A DNA stretch of 64,000 nt from Microbulbifer pacificus (GCF_033723955.1 NZ_CP137555.1:2968001-3032000), one strand, 5' to 3'; shown: positions 8,676-18,032, counted from the stretch's first letter. The notes: generated from the letters alone by a model not told the origin. A program made the numbers and translations.

Positions 8676-10075
8676 GCTTTTTCTCCCACGGTGTGCGGCT
8701 CGATATGGGATTGCGGCAGATTGGTGAGGCTGCCGTCCGCAGCGGGTTCTGCGGTTTCAAATTCTTCGACGTAGACGGACTTGATCGCCATGCGTTTCAG
8801 GGTGTGGATATAGGCCCACATCAGCACCACGTAGACAATCAGGTAGAGCGTGAGCGACAGGCCCACATTGGCCGGCGCCACCGGGGTGACGGCTTCCGCC
8901 GTGGTCAGGATGCCGGTGACCAGCCACGGCTGTCTTCCCACCTCGGTGACGTACCAGCCCGCCAGTGTTGCCACCCACCCGGAGAAGGTCATGGCAACCA
9001 GAATTTTCAGGAAAATTCCCGGCAGGGATTTGCGGCGGCGCAGCAGGTAGCAACCCACCCAGGCGGTAGCGAGCATCAGAACGCCCACACCCACCATGAT
9101 GCGGAAGCCGAAGAACATCGGCTTGACCGGAGGATGGTTGTCCTTGAAGTCATTGAGTCCGCGGATCTCCCCATCTGCCTTGTGAGTGAGAATCAGGCTC
9201 GCCATATTCGGAATGGCAATCGGGAAGTGGTTGCTGCGGGTCTCCTCATCGGGGATGGCAAACAGCAGCAGCGGCGCACCCTGTTCGGTTTCCCAGACGC
9301 CTTCCATCGCGGCGATTTTCTGCGGCTGGTGCTCGAAGGTGTTGAGTCCGTGCAGGTCACCGACAAATACCTGCAGTGGTGCCAGTATCGCCGCCAGTAT
9401 CAGTCCGGTTTTCAATGCCAGTCGCGGTGCCTGCTTTTCATCGCCCTTGAGAATGCGATACGCGGAAAGGCCGGCGACAAAAAAGGCTGCGGTCAGGCCC
9501 GAAGCCAGCAGCATATGTATCAGGCGGTAGGGGAAGGAGGGATTGAAGATGACTTCCATCCAGCTGGTGGCGTGCACCACACCATCGCGGATTTCATAAC
9601 CCGCGGGTGTCTGCATCCACGAATTGAGGGCCAGGATCCAGAAGGCGGAGAGCGTGGTACCCACCGCGACCATCAGCGCGGAAAAGGTGTGGACCTTGCT
9701 CGGTACCCGCTTGATGCCAAACAGCATGATGCCGAGAAACGTCGCTTCGAGAAAAAATGCGGTGAGCACCTCATAGCCGAGCAGCGGCCCGGCGATATTG
9801 CCCACTTTTTCCATATAGCCCGGCCAGTTAGTACCGAACTGGAACGACATGGTAATACCGCTCACCACGCCCAGTGCAAACGTCAGGGCGAAAACTTTCA
9901 CCCAGAACCGGTAAGCGCGCATCCACACCGGGTTGCCGGTGAAATCAAAGCGCAGTTTGAAGAAGAACAGGATCCAGCAGAGGGCAATGGTGATGGAGGG
10001 GAACAGGATATGAAAACTGATATTGGTGGCGAACTGGATTCGCGACAGCATCAGGGTGTCCAGCGCAATGTCCAC
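8672..10075 (-). CDS. cioA: Cytochrome bd-type quinol oxidase subunit I, short Q-loop
   Basis: The protein is 467 residues and starts LSRIQFATNISFHILFPS, the conserved first helix bearing the distal haem-ligand His. The periplasmic Q-loop (around GVWETEQGAPLLLFAIPDEE) lacks the long C-terminal insert of E. coli CydA, as in Pseudomonas CioA. It oxidises quinol and reduces oxygen to water at high affinity, giving respiration that tolerates cyanide, sulfide or NO. It is co-transcribed with the preceding GbsR-type gene (55-nt gap) and cioB. No small CydX/CbdX-like ORF was found after cioB. Confidence 0.93.
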   Translation of the reverse strand: MDIALDTLMLSRIQFATNISFHILFPSITIALCWILFFFKLRFDFTGNPVWMRAYRFWVKVFALTFALGVVSGITMSFQFGTNWPGYMEKVGNIAGPLLGYEVLTAFFLEATFLGIMLFGIKRVPSKVHTFSALMVAVGTTLSAFWILALNSWMQTPAGYEIRDGVVHATSWMEVIFNPSFPYRLIHMLLASGLTAAFFVAGLSAYRILKGDEKQAPRLALKTGLILAAILAPLQVFVGDLHGLNTFEHQPQKIAAMEGVWETEQGAPLLLFAIPDEETRSNHFPIAIPNMASLILTHKADGEIRGLNDFKDNHPPVKPMFFGFRIMVGVGVLMLATAWVGCYLLRRRKSLPGIFLKILVAMTFSGWVATLAGWYVTEVGRQPWLVTGILTTAEAVTPVAPANVGLSLTLYLIVYVVLMWAYIHTLKRMAIKSVYVEEFETAEPAADGSLTNLPQSHIEPHTVGEKA

Positions 10076-10130
10076 AAAGGGTACCTCGTTTCAGGGCTGC
10101 GGCCCGACACGGCCGCAGGGGTTACGGCAG

Positions 10131-10733
10131 TTACTTCGTTTTGTTTTTGGTCGGCTTTTTGGCAGTGGGGGTGGTGGCGGATTTACCGGTTGTTTTGGCT
10201 TTCACGCTGGCTTTCATATCCAGCAGTTTGTTGAGCCCGGAACCCAGCTTCATCAGCTTGTGCAGGTCCCTGTGGTCCAGCTTGCTCAGGGTATTGGCGA
10301 ATTGGTCGAGCATTTCCAGCAGGCTGTACACCTCCTGGATTTTTTCCTGTGCCTGGGCTTCCTGTTCATCGCGGGGATCACTCAGCAGCAACTGGCGCAA
10401 CAGGGTAAGGGTCGGGTCGAGCTCGCGCTTGCGGCGCTCCTCGAACACGGTGCGCGCCAGATCCCAGATGGAGCCGGCGGCAGTGAAGTAGTCCTTGCGG
10501 TCGCCGGGCTGGTGGTGCAGCTCGATCAGCCGCCAGGCCTGCAGCTCCTTCAACCCCATGCTCACATTGCCGCGGCTGATCTTCAGCGCCTCCGCCAGTT
10601 GGTCCGCATTCAGTGGCTCGGAATGAATGGTGAGCAGGGCAAACATCTGCCCCACGGTGCGGTTGAACCCCCAGCGGCTGCCCATCTCGCCGAAGTGCAG
10701 TACAAAGGCCTGGGCCTGGTTGGATAGTTTCAT
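10131..10733 (-). CDS. GbsR/MarR-family transcriptional regulator
   Basis: The 200-residue protein has a winged-helix core (LNADQLAEALKISRGNVSMGLKEL, WRLIELHHQPGDRKDYFTA) characteristic of the GbsR subgroup, a helical dimerisation region, and a Lys/Thr/Ala-rich basic tail (KAKTTGKSATTPTAKKPTK). It is the first gene of the cioAB operon, so it most likely controls oxidase expression and its own. An 18-bp perfect palindrome lies 22 bp upstream of its start. The signal sensed is unknown. Confidence 0.88.
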   Translation of the reverse strand: MKLSNQAQAFVLHFGEMGSRWGFNRTVGQMFALLTIHSEPLNADQLAEALKISRGNVSMGLKELQAWRLIELHHQPGDRKDYFTAAGSIWDLARTVFEERRKRELDPTLTLLRQLLLSDPRDEQEAQAQEKIQEVYSLLEMLDQFANTLSKLDHRDLHKLMKLGSGLNKLLDMKASVKAKTTGKSATTPTAKKPTKNKTK

Positions 10734-10754
10734 GTTTTTAGAGATTTCTTAACT

Positions 10755-10772
10755 TTCAGAAATTTCTGAAAA
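10755..10772. promoter_or_regulatory. 18-bp perfect palindrome, probable operator of gbsR-cioAB
   Basis: TTTCAGAAATTTCTGAAA is its own reverse complement and lies 22 bp upstream of the regulator start codon, on the promoter side. A further copy of the motif AGATTTCT is at 10743-10750. Autoregulation by the adjacent GbsR-type protein is inferred. Confidence 0.6.
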
Positions 10773-10827
10773 TTGTAAATGCAACTTGAGACAAGTCAAG
10801 GCCGCAAATGCACTTTGATGGCGGGGA

Positions 10828-11691
10828 CTAGCCGAGGAGGATGTGTTGGCGGGCCTGTGCAAGCCAGTCGATGGGAACCATAAAGCCGCGGCTCACCTCG
10901 GTGGCGCCCTGCAAGCCGGCTACGCAACGTGGGTAGTATGCAGTGGCCTGGGTGAGGTGTTCCTCTGGCTGTGGTGCTAGCGGGTTGGTTCCAGAGCAGG
11001 GGGCCAGCCAGGTCTGTTTGGGCAGTTGCAGCCACTGCCACTGCCGATCCGCAAATTGCCGTTGAAAGCTGCGGGCGGTCGTCCACCAGTACCGGGGGGA
11101 GGGGTTGGTTTCATCCAGCGACGCAAACAGCCGCCCCGGCATCACCGCCCACTGCCGTTCGGGTATCAGTCCTGCCCGGTGCAGCTGCGATCTGGACTCC
11201 GGCTGCTGAATCATGGGCAACTGGTGGTCTTGCATATGCGCGAGCTTGATATCCAGCCGGTCCCGCAAGCCGGGGCCCACCCAGTAGTCTGCCACCTGCA
11301 GGTAAAACTTTACCGCCACTTCCCAGTGCTCGACCGTATCGTCGGGCAAATGTCGCACCACAAAATCCAGTTCCCCCAGGGTTTTTTCCCCGCGGCGGAT
11401 CGGCAGGTTGCGTGCGAGCAGTGTGTAATCCGGGTGATGGGAAAAGGCGAACGCCCACAACTGTTCAAAGTAGATACCCAGTCGCCGGCTTTTAAGGTTC
11501 TGCAGTTCGAGTTCCAGTTCCGGCCGCAGGCGGGAGCATATGTCGGGTGCGGAAAAGAACTGATGCAGCCGCTCACGCCGCTGCGGCGGCAGCCAAGGCA
11601 GCGGGAATTCCGGTGCGATATCCGGGGCGGAAAGTGCCCACAACAGGTTGCTCCAGTGATCGGGTGTCGCGAATGGAATTGAGGGTGTCAT
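10828..11691 (-). CDS. DUF1853 family protein
   Basis: The protein is recognised as DUF1853 from LGIYFEQLWAFAF, GELDFVVRHLP and EHWEVAVKFYLQV, the most conserved block. The GELD ... E-x-AVK spacing resembles the core of PD-(D/E)XK nuclease-like folds, so a nucleic-acid or nuclease-related role is possible but unproven. The ATG at 11691 is preferred over the longer GTG at 11721, which would almost touch the upstream gene. It lies at the 3' end of the OmpW-like/autotransporter cluster and may be co-transcribed by chance. Confidence 0.8.
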   Translation of the reverse strand: MTPSIPFATPDHWSNLLWALSAPDIAPEFPLPWLPPQRRERLHQFFSAPDICSRLRPELELELQNLKSRRLGIYFEQLWAFAFSHHPDYTLLARNLPIRRGEKTLGELDFVVRHLPDDTVEHWEVAVKFYLQVADYWVGPGLRDRLDIKLAHMQDHQLPMIQQPESRSQLHRAGLIPERQWAVMPGRLFASLDETNPSPRYWWTTARSFQRQFADRQWQWLQLPKQTWLAPCSGTNPLAPQPEEHLTQATAYYPRCVAGLQGATEVSRGFMVPIDWLAQARQHILLG

Positions 11692-11724
11692 GGGGCGAGT
11701 ATAGGGAATCCCCGCGATCACCGG

Positions 11725-14052
11725 CTACCATTTGTAGCGAAAGCCGATGGTGAGGCTCGCCTCATAACTGTCTGCGAAATTATCCAGGCTGGTGGCGTAG
11801 TCCACTTCGCCATACACCGAACAGCGGTCGCCGCACTGGTCGTAGGTAAAGCCGAGGCCAAGTTGCCCCCACCATTCGTCCCGGGACTGGTAGAGGGAGG
11901 TACCGGATACCTGGACTTCGGTTTTGTCTTCGAAATAGTAATAGGCATTGGCGATGGCGTAGAGGCCGATACGCTCCTGCAACAGGCTGTCGTCCCTGTT
12001 GCGGTTTGCGCGCTGGCTGACCCGCTGCTCGAAGGCGAGCCCGAAACGCGCAGAGCCCCCGTCATTGTCTGTGTCTTTCAGCAGCACATTGTAGGGATCG
12101 CGGTTATCGTCGATCTCCTCGGCGTTAAAGATCAGCTGCACCTGCGGGGTGAGGGAATAGAAGTCGCACAGTTTGAAACTGTGGCCGGTCTCGACGGAAA
12201 AATTGAAGCCGACCGCATCATTGCCTTTGCCGAGATACCAGAGTTCATGGCTGTACAGATCCGAGTCAAACCAGTTGAACTGCATCTGCAGGTCGGCGTA
12301 GGTACCCTGTCTGCCATACCAGGTGAGGGATGAACCGACCCCGTAGCTGTCCGTGGTAATTTCCCCGTGGCCGAAAAAACTGTCGAGATCCATGTTGCCG
12401 TAACCATACTGCGCAAACAGCCCGAGCATCAGTCGCCCGTCATACACCGAGGGATCAAAGGAAATATCCGTGCCGACCTGAACCTGGCTATAGTCCTGCT
12501 GCCACTCGGCGCGACTCGTGGACTGATCGGGGGTGTTCTCGTAATAGCTGGATGCTACCCGCAGCCACGGGCCGCCACCGTCGATGGTTTTTTCCACCGC
12601 GTCGCGATAACAGCAGAGTCCGCGATCACGATAACTGGTGCCCGCCCAAAAGCGGTTGCCCACCCGCTGGCGCAGCGAGCCGGGCTGATTCATCCGGCGG
12701 ATGACCTGGGCGTAGGTTTCATACAGCACCGCACCCGGTTGCCAGCGCGGGATCAGTTGCCCGCTACCGTCGAAGGGGTCCAGCAGCGTCGAGCGCAAAT
12801 ACCAGTCGCCATCATCGGGGCTCTGCAGTCCGCCCTGATACAGGGCGTAGCCGTAAGCACCACCGACGGTGGCGATTTCGCCATCGAGTCCCAGGTAGTC
12901 ACCGTCGAGCACGAAGGCATCGCTGGCAGAATTTCCGGCAACGTCGATGATCTTGATACCGTTGCCGGTGGTGGCAGCGCCGGTACCGTTCTGATTGAAA
13001 ATACGCACCAGGGTGCGACCACTGGCACCCCCGGCAATATTGAACAAGTCCGTGGGTGAATTGTCTGCGCCCAACTGAGTGTCTATCCACAGACGACCGT
13101 CGCGGCCATGGTAATTGCCGAAGCGCCCATCGCCGTGGCTGGCAAGGTTCAAATTATTAAAGCGCTCGTCCCACAGCCACAGGGTGCCGGCATTAATGAT
13201 ATCGCCGGAAATAGTGTAATTCCGCGGTGCGAATTCAACGATCCCGCCGTAGCGAATATCCAGCCCCAGTGGCGTGTCGCCATCGCTACCGCCACCGACA
13301 GCTAATGTGCCACTGAAACGTATCTTGGAGCTGCCATTGATAATGATCCGCTCCCAGTTCTGCAGCAGGTTGCCGTCGAGTTGGTGATCCAGTTTGAAGC
13401 GCAGGGTATCCACAAAACCGTCGTCGGCGGTGAGGTCGTCGCCGCCATCGAGTGTGGCGTCGCCCTCGTAAGCAAAGGCATCTATGGTGAGTTCATCGGA
13501 ACCATTGCCGCCGCGCACCAGCGACACCAGGCCTTCGTCCCAATAAATGATGTCGTCGCCGTCGCCGGTATCGAGATGCCGGTAAATAAAACCGCCGTCG
13601 AGAATGACCTCGTCATTTCCGCTGCCGGTATTCAGCTCAAACACCAGGCCGTCAAATATCTCCACATGATCGTTGCCGGCGCCGGTATCGAGGCCGCCAT
13701 CAAAAAAATTGCCGACCTCGGAATCCCGGTTATCCATGATGACTGTGTCATCGCCGTCGCCGGTGAACAGGTTGTTCTCCACTGTCGCGCCGTTCAGGTT
13801 TATGCGGTCGTTGCCGCTTCCCGTATCGACGCTGCCCATGGTGCCGCCGTTCAGATACAGGATGTCGTCGCCACCGAGGCTGCTCACATCGGCGCCGCCG
13901 GCATCGTTCTCCTCATCGCAGAGAATCTCGTCCGACCCTTCGGTGCCGGTATTACCGGGTGTGCATTCCGCCAGCGCACCAAACGGCAGAAGTAACAAGC
14001 CGCATGCCAGCCAGATCCGCATGGGCATCAAATCCGCGGCGTCAGAATTCAT
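11725..14052 (-). CDS. Autotransporter with RTX-like repeats in the passenger
   Basis: A Sec signal peptide (best start near Met9-Met11: MRIWLACGLLLLPFGALA) precedes about 180 residues of RTX-like repeats (SLGGDDILYLNGG, DTGSGNDRINLNG, TGDGDDTVIMDN, DTGAGNDHVEIFDG). A longer beta-helical passenger follows (INAGTLWLWDE and similar strands typical of autotransporters). The last ~280 residues form an autotransporter beta-barrel of alternating strands that ends in the aromatic residues FRYKW. It probably secretes its own passenger (type Va). The ATG at 14052 overlaps the upstream OmpW-like gene by 11 nt, so the two are coupled. Calcium-binding GGxGxD repeats are usually seen in type I-secreted proteins, which makes this combination notable. 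Confidence 0.82.
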   Translation of the reverse strand: MNSDAADLMPMRIWLACGLLLLPFGALAECTPGNTGTEGSDEILCDEENDAGGADVSSLGGDDILYLNGGTMGSVDTGSGNDRINLNGATVENNLFTGDGDDTVIMDNRDSEVGNFFDGGLDTGAGNDHVEIFDGLVFELNTGSGNDEVILDGGFIYRHLDTGDGDDIIYWDEGLVSLVRGGNGSDELTIDAFAYEGDATLDGGDDLTADDGFVDTLRFKLDHQLDGNLLQNWERIIINGSSKIRFSGTLAVGGGSDGDTPLGLDIRYGGIVEFAPRNYTISGDIINAGTLWLWDERFNNLNLASHGDGRFGNYHGRDGRLWIDTQLGADNSPTDLFNIAGGASGRTLVRIFNQNGTGAATTGNGIKIIDVAGNSASDAFVLDGDYLGLDGEIATVGGAYGYALYQGGLQSPDDGDWYLRSTLLDPFDGSGQLIPRWQPGAVLYETYAQVIRRMNQPGSLRQRVGNRFWAGTSYRDRGLCCYRDAVEKTIDGGGPWLRVASSYYENTPDQSTSRAEWQQDYSQVQVGTDISFDPSVYDGRLMLGLFAQYGYGNMDLDSFFGHGEITTDSYGVGSSLTWYGRQGTYADLQMQFNWFDSDLYSHELWYLGKGNDAVGFNFSVETGHSFKLCDFYSLTPQVQLIFNAEEIDDNRDPYNVLLKDTDNDGGSARFGLAFEQRVSQRANRNRDDSLLQERIGLYAIANAYYYFEDKTEVQVSGTSLYQSRDEWWGQLGLGFTYDQCGDRCSVYGEVDYATSLDNFADSYEASLTIGFRYKW

Positions 14053-14791
14053 AGGTAATGCCCAGGTTCAGAGTCCAGGGATTGGTGTCCAGATCCGAAT
14101 AGAGCCGCTCGTAGCCGGGACTGACAGGATACGTGACAACGGCATCGGTACTGGTGTCGGTATAGATCACCGCCGCATTGATCAGCCAGGAACTGGCAAA
14201 GCCGCGTCCCAGGCGCCAATCGATACCGAGCTGTGCGCTGGCACCCCAGGAGTGTCCCATGCCCAGTTTGCCGAGCCCTGCGGCCATGCCGCTGTCCATC
14301 AGGTAGCGCTGAAATTCCGGGTTCAGTTCATCGTCGTAAAAGTCGGAATAGTTGAGCCCTATTCCCAGGTAGGGCTGCCCGAGGCAGTCGAGGTCCGTCA
14401 TGTACCAGTTGACGAACAGATTGGCGGATGAAGTGGAAAAGCGGCCGAAATAGATATTGTCGCGCCCGGGATAGGCGCGGAAATTTTCCAGGTGTAGAGA
14501 GTGGTCGGCATCTCCGACGTACAGCAGTTCCAGGCCCAGATAAGGCAGAGGGCGCCACACGCCGGAGACATTCCAGGTCGTGTCTTCCTCTATATCCCAA
14601 TTGGTGCGGTACAGCTGCCAGTCCTGCAGTTCGTAATATTTGAGCGGCGTGCCGTCGTCATCGGGATAAACGAAGCTGCCTCCCATGCGCAGATAAAAGC
14701 GGGTCAGGTCCAAATCTGAAACAGGGATCTGCGCAGAGGCCAGAAGGGGGGGAATAAATATCAGTGAAGCGGCCAGTCTGAGTATTTTCAT
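14042..14791 (-). CDS. OmpW-like outer-membrane beta-barrel protein
   Basis: The ATG at 14791 is chosen because GGAG lies about 8 nt upstream and a signal peptide (MKILRLAASLIFIPPLLASA) starts there; the longer frame to 14884 lacks both. The mature 230 residues contain OmpW-like strands (RMGGSFVYPDDD, LGLELLYVGDADHSL, LGQPYLGIGLNYSDFYDDE, WLINAAVIYTDTSTDA) and end in ITYEF with a terminal Phe, as expected for BAM substrates. OmpW proteins form 8-stranded barrels that may pass small hydrophobic compounds. It heads the operon with the autotransporter, a pairing I do not recognise as standard. Confidence 0.8.
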   Translation of the reverse strand: MKILRLAASLIFIPPLLASAQIPVSDLDLTRFYLRMGGSFVYPDDDGTPLKYYELQDWQLYRTNWDIEEDTTWNVSGVWRPLPYLGLELLYVGDADHSLHLENFRAYPGRDNIYFGRFSTSSANLFVNWYMTDLDCLGQPYLGIGLNYSDFYDDELNPEFQRYLMDSGMAAGLGKLGMGHSWGASAQLGIDWRLGRGFASSWLINAAVIYTDTSTDAVVTYPVSPGYERLYSDLDTNPWTLNLGITYEF

Positions 14792-15158
14792 TATTGACTC
14801 CGTTGTGCACCGGTTGACCCCAGTGACCGTGCTTATGGTTTTTCGGTCATCGTCTGGATCAAGCGATTGGTCTTGGCGCGGCAATTATTGAATTGGACAC
14901 CGCTGGGGAAACCCTGAATGCCACAGTAAAAGTAGCACGTGGCGGAGACTTTGCCGGGCGGATTAAATCTGCGTTGACCATTCGTTCACGCAGCTTGCGG
15001 GCCTCCATAGTCGCAACGACATTGCTTGGCTAGACGTGTAAAATATCGTCACCCGACACCCGGAAATGTGCAGAAGCCGCCGCTTGTTGCCCTCCCTTAC
15101 TTATCCGGTTTTTACGTTTCTTCACCCCGGTTTCCATCCCCAGATCTGTCACAACGCC
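14792..15158. other. Divergent intergenic region
   Basis: This 367-bp gap lies between the OmpW-like gene (minus strand) and the methyltransferase gene (plus strand) and must carry both promoters. I see no clear RNA gene, repeat or operator in it. Part of it could be coding if the methyltransferase starts at the upstream ATG at 15066. Confidence 0.6.
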
Positions 15159-16361
15159 ATGCAGCACCGCTCGCAATTTTCGTCTCTCACAGATGCCCTG
15201 CGATCTCTGGCAACCTGCTGGCGGGACTCGGCATTTTGCGGCCCGGAACTGGCCTGGCGTGACCAGTTTCCAGCGCTCAGCGCTGCGTGTTTGCAACTGA
15301 GCGACGCGCAGGTGGATTCGCTGGACTCGCAGCCCGAAGCACTGCACGGTTTTCTGGCGGATTTCTTGCCCGGTTACCGCGACCTGCTGGCGCTGCTGCC
15401 GCTGCCTGAGTACAGCCGCTCCGCCCCGCTTGCGGAGCGGATGGGTACCGGTGTGCCCGGGCGCAAATGGATGCAGACGGCCGCCTTTGTCGGTGTGCTG
15501 CCGACGGCGATACCGGCGCCGGCACAAACGGTGGTGGACTGGTGTGCCGGAAAATCCCACCTGGGTCGCGCGCTGGCGCACCACTGGCAGTGTCCGCTGC
15601 ATGCGGTGGAACGCCAGGCGTCACTCTGCGATGAGGGGGCGACCCTGGCGGCGCCCTGGGTAAAGGATGTGACGTTTTCCTGCAAGGACGTGCTCAAGGA
15701 TTCCCACGCATTTGCTGCGCCGGATTTTGTTATCGCGTTGCACGCCTGCGGGGATCTGCACCGCACACTGCTGCGGCAGTGGCGCGACAGCGATTCGACA
15801 TACTTGTGCCTGGTTCCCTGCTGCTATCAACTGTGGCTGGACGATCTGTATATGCCGCTGTCACAGGCGGCCCAGGCCGACGATCTGGCCCTGAACAGAA
15901 ACCAGGTTCGCCTCGCGGTACAGGAAATGGTGACCTCGTCAGAGCGCGAGCGCCGGCAGTCCCACACCATGGGGCAGTGGCGCATGGCGTTTGACCTGAT
16001 CCAGCGGGAGCTGCGCGGCGTCGATGAATATCTGCCGACTCCCTCGCTCGGCTATCACATGCTGGCGCAGGGACCGGAGCGGGTGATTCAGGCCCTGGCC
16101 GATAAAAAATCCCTGGTTATTCCGGAGGGGTTTGATATCCAGCCCTATCTCGCGCGCGCCGAGCAGCGCTACGCCGAATACTTGCGGATGCAGCTGGTTT
16201 CCCACGGTTTTCGCCGCGCGCTGGAATTGTGGCTGGTACTGGATCTGACGCTGTATCTGGAAGAGGGCGGTTGTCAGGTTGAGCTTTCCAGTTTTTGCTC
16301 CCGTGACATTACCCCGCGCAACATCCGAATTTTTGCCAAACGCAATGGCGTCAGCCGTTAG
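15159..16361 (+). CDS. SAM-dependent methyltransferase (Methyltransf_32-like)
   Basis: The central Rossmann domain has SAM motif I (VVDWCAGKSHLGRAL), an acidic residue after strand 2 (HAVERQ), then FVIALHACGDL and LCLVPCCYQ, the pattern of the Methyltransf_32 family (PF13679), whose members are thought to modify RNA or protein. The ATG at 15159 (MQHRSQ) is preferred because conserved sequence begins soon after; an upstream ATG at 15066 would add 31 residues without recognisable features. It is followed 18 bp later by a tRNA-modification gene, suggesting a shared transcript and an RNA-related role. The substrate is unknown. Confidence 0.8.
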   Translation: MQHRSQFSSLTDALRSLATCWRDSAFCGPELAWRDQFPALSAACLQLSDAQVDSLDSQPEALHGFLADFLPGYRDLLALLPLPEYSRSAPLAERMGTGVPGRKWMQTAAFVGVLPTAIPAPAQTVVDWCAGKSHLGRALAHHWQCPLHAVERQASLCDEGATLAAPWVKDVTFSCKDVLKDSHAFAAPDFVIALHACGDLHRTLLRQWRDSDSTYLCLVPCCYQLWLDDLYMPLSQAAQADDLALNRNQVRLAVQEMVTSSERERRQSHTMGQWRMAFDLIQRELRGVDEYLPTPSLGYHMLAQGPERVIQALADKKSLVIPEGFDIQPYLARAEQRYAEYLRMQLVSHGFRRALELWLVLDLTLYLEEGGCQVELSSFCSRDITPRNIRIFAKRNGVSR

Positions 16362-16379
16362 CATCGCTACAGGTTTTAT

Positions 16380-17126
16380 ATGTATTCCACCAACTTCACC
16401 CGCCTGCGCGATCAGGAACTGGCAAAGTCCACCAAGCCGTTTCATGCCAAGGGCAAAAGCGTTATTCGCTGCGCCGACTGCCAGATGGCCGAGTACGCGT
16501 GTATCTGCCAGTGGCGGCCAACGGTAGAGAGTCAGATTGACTTTGCTTTGCTGGTGCACCGCAAGGAGCTGTTCAAACCCACCAATACCGGCCGCTTGAT
16601 TACCGATGTTTTCCCACAGACGCCAATATTTCTGTGGAACCGGCTGGAGGCACCGGCGGGTCTGGAGGTATTACTGAATGACCCGGCGCGGGAATGCTAT
16701 ATCGTTTTCCCGGCCAGCGAGGATGAGGGAAAAGCACGGATAATTGTGCAGGCATTGCCCGCGCCTGGTGCCAGTAGCAAAAAAATCACGCTGCTGGTCT
16801 TGGATGGTTCCTGGAAACAGTGCAGCCGGATGATCGCGCTCAGTCGCTGGCTGGACCGCGTGCCCTGCCTGAAACTGCCGGATGCTTTTGTGAAATCGTA
16901 TCTGGTGCGGGATTCGGGAAGAGACGATCGCTTTTCCACCGCCGAGGCGGCCATCAGTTGCCTGTTGCTGGCGGGGGAAAATCACCCGGCACAGATACTG
17001 CAACATTATTTCTCGCTGTTTAACCAGCACTATGTGGCGACGCGCGGCTGCTATCTGCCGGAGCGGGGAGAGAGCCACGAAGTGTTGGAACAGCACTTAC
17101 TCTCATGCACGGCGAATGATAACTAA
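16380..17126 (+). CDS. tapT: DTW-domain tRNA-uridine aminocarboxypropyltransferase
   Basis: The protein contains the family signature segment LLVLDGSWKQCSRM (DTW/DSW motif), an N-terminal Cys cluster CADCQMAEYACIC likely to bind zinc, and LVHRKELFKPTNTGRLI. Family members (E. coli TapT/YfiP) transfer the 3-amino-3-carboxypropyl group from SAM to U47 of tRNA, giving acp3U. The 248-residue length matches. It directly follows a SAM-dependent methyltransferase on the same strand. Confidence 0.88.
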   Translation: MYSTNFTRLRDQELAKSTKPFHAKGKSVIRCADCQMAEYACICQWRPTVESQIDFALLVHRKELFKPTNTGRLITDVFPQTPIFLWNRLEAPAGLEVLLNDPARECYIVFPASEDEGKARIIVQALPAPGASSKKITLLVLDGSWKQCSRMIALSRWLDRVPCLKLPDAFVKSYLVRDSGRDDRFSTAEAAISCLLLAGENHPAQILQHYFSLFNQHYVATRGCYLPERGESHEVLEQHLLSCTANDN

Positions 17127-17159
17127 GCGCGAAGGCGTATCGCGGAAAATCCCACCGGA

Positions 17160-17984
17160 TCACTCGATCCCCAGCTTAGCTGCAATCCGGCTGATTGCCT
17201 CTCGTGCACCCGCGGCCATGCAAATGGCGTTGGGGTGAGTGGATTGCGATTCCCGCGGGTTTATCCGGATCAGGGTGCCATCGAGATATTCACCCTGGTT
17301 CCGCACCGTGGGGATGGCGGTGCCGGCACCGCATTCGATGGTGACCAGGTTGCCAATTCCTCGCAGCCAATTCTCGTACCTGGCCTGTTGCATCTCTGCG
17401 CGGCGGGCGTTCCAGTGCCAGTCACCGAACATCAGAATGTTCGGGCGGGCTACCCCTCCGCAGTCTGAACATCTGGGCATTGCGCCGATCGCGAGGCAGC
17501 GCTGTTCATCCACCTCAACGGTATGGTTGTCGGCTTGCCAGATATTGCTCGCACAGTCTTCTGCGCATTGAAAGTGGTGGATCGAACCGTGGCACTCGAA
17601 GATCCGCTCCGGATCGAATCCCGCCTTGGCATAGTGTCCATCCACGTTACTGGTGAAAACGAAATAGTCTTTCTGCAGCTTTTCGGTTATCGCCAGCAAC
17701 AATTGGAAACCGGCGTGCGGCTGTACCCGCCGGTAGAGATTCAGGCGGTGGCCGTAAAATCCCCAGGCGCGCTCGGGGTAGCTGTGGAAATGCTCCGGAT
17801 CGGCAATCTCGACAAAGGACAGGCCGGCCTCGGCCAGTGCCGGATAGGCGCGCCAGAAACCTTCGTTGCCGCGAAAATCCGGCAGCCCGGAGTCGACACC
17901 CATACCGGCACCGCCGGTAATCAGCAGGCCATCGGCCCGACGAATGGCAGATGCGGCCTGGGTGGCCAGTTCAGTCAATTCCAA
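17160..17984 (-). CDS. Sir2-family NAD-dependent protein deacylase
   Basis: The NAD-binding motif reads GAGMGVDSGLPDFRG (residues 25-39), followed by TSNVDGHYAKAG (canonical TQNID) and the catalytic His132 in ECHGS. A zinc ribbon is suggested by Cys140/Cys144 and Cys172/Cys175. Family members remove acetyl or acyl groups from lysines using NAD. The substitution of Gln by Ser in the TQN motif and the Met-Gly at GAGMG are seen in one bacterial sirtuin subgroup; activity should be checked rather than assumed. It is convergent with tapT. Confidence 0.9.
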   Translation of the reverse strand: MELTELATQAASAIRRADGLLITGGAGMGVDSGLPDFRGNEGFWRAYPALAEAGLSFVEIADPEHFHSYPERAWGFYGHRLNLYRRVQPHAGFQLLLAITEKLQKDYFVFTSNVDGHYAKAGFDPERIFECHGSIHHFQCAEDCASNIWQADNHTVEVDEQRCLAIGAMPRCSDCGGVARPNILMFGDWHWNARRAEMQQARYENWLRGIGNLVTIECGAGTAIPTVRNQGEYLDGTLIRINPRESQSTHPNAICMAAGAREAISRIAAKLGIE

Positions 17985-18032
17985 GGTCTTTCCTCAGGTC
18001 GGATTATGTGTCGTATTAAAGGCGAGTTTCGC

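Noticed and set aside
8693..10234. 513-codon plus-strand frame across cioA
   Set aside because: Antisense shadow; the minus strand encodes an unmistakable cytochrome bd subunit.
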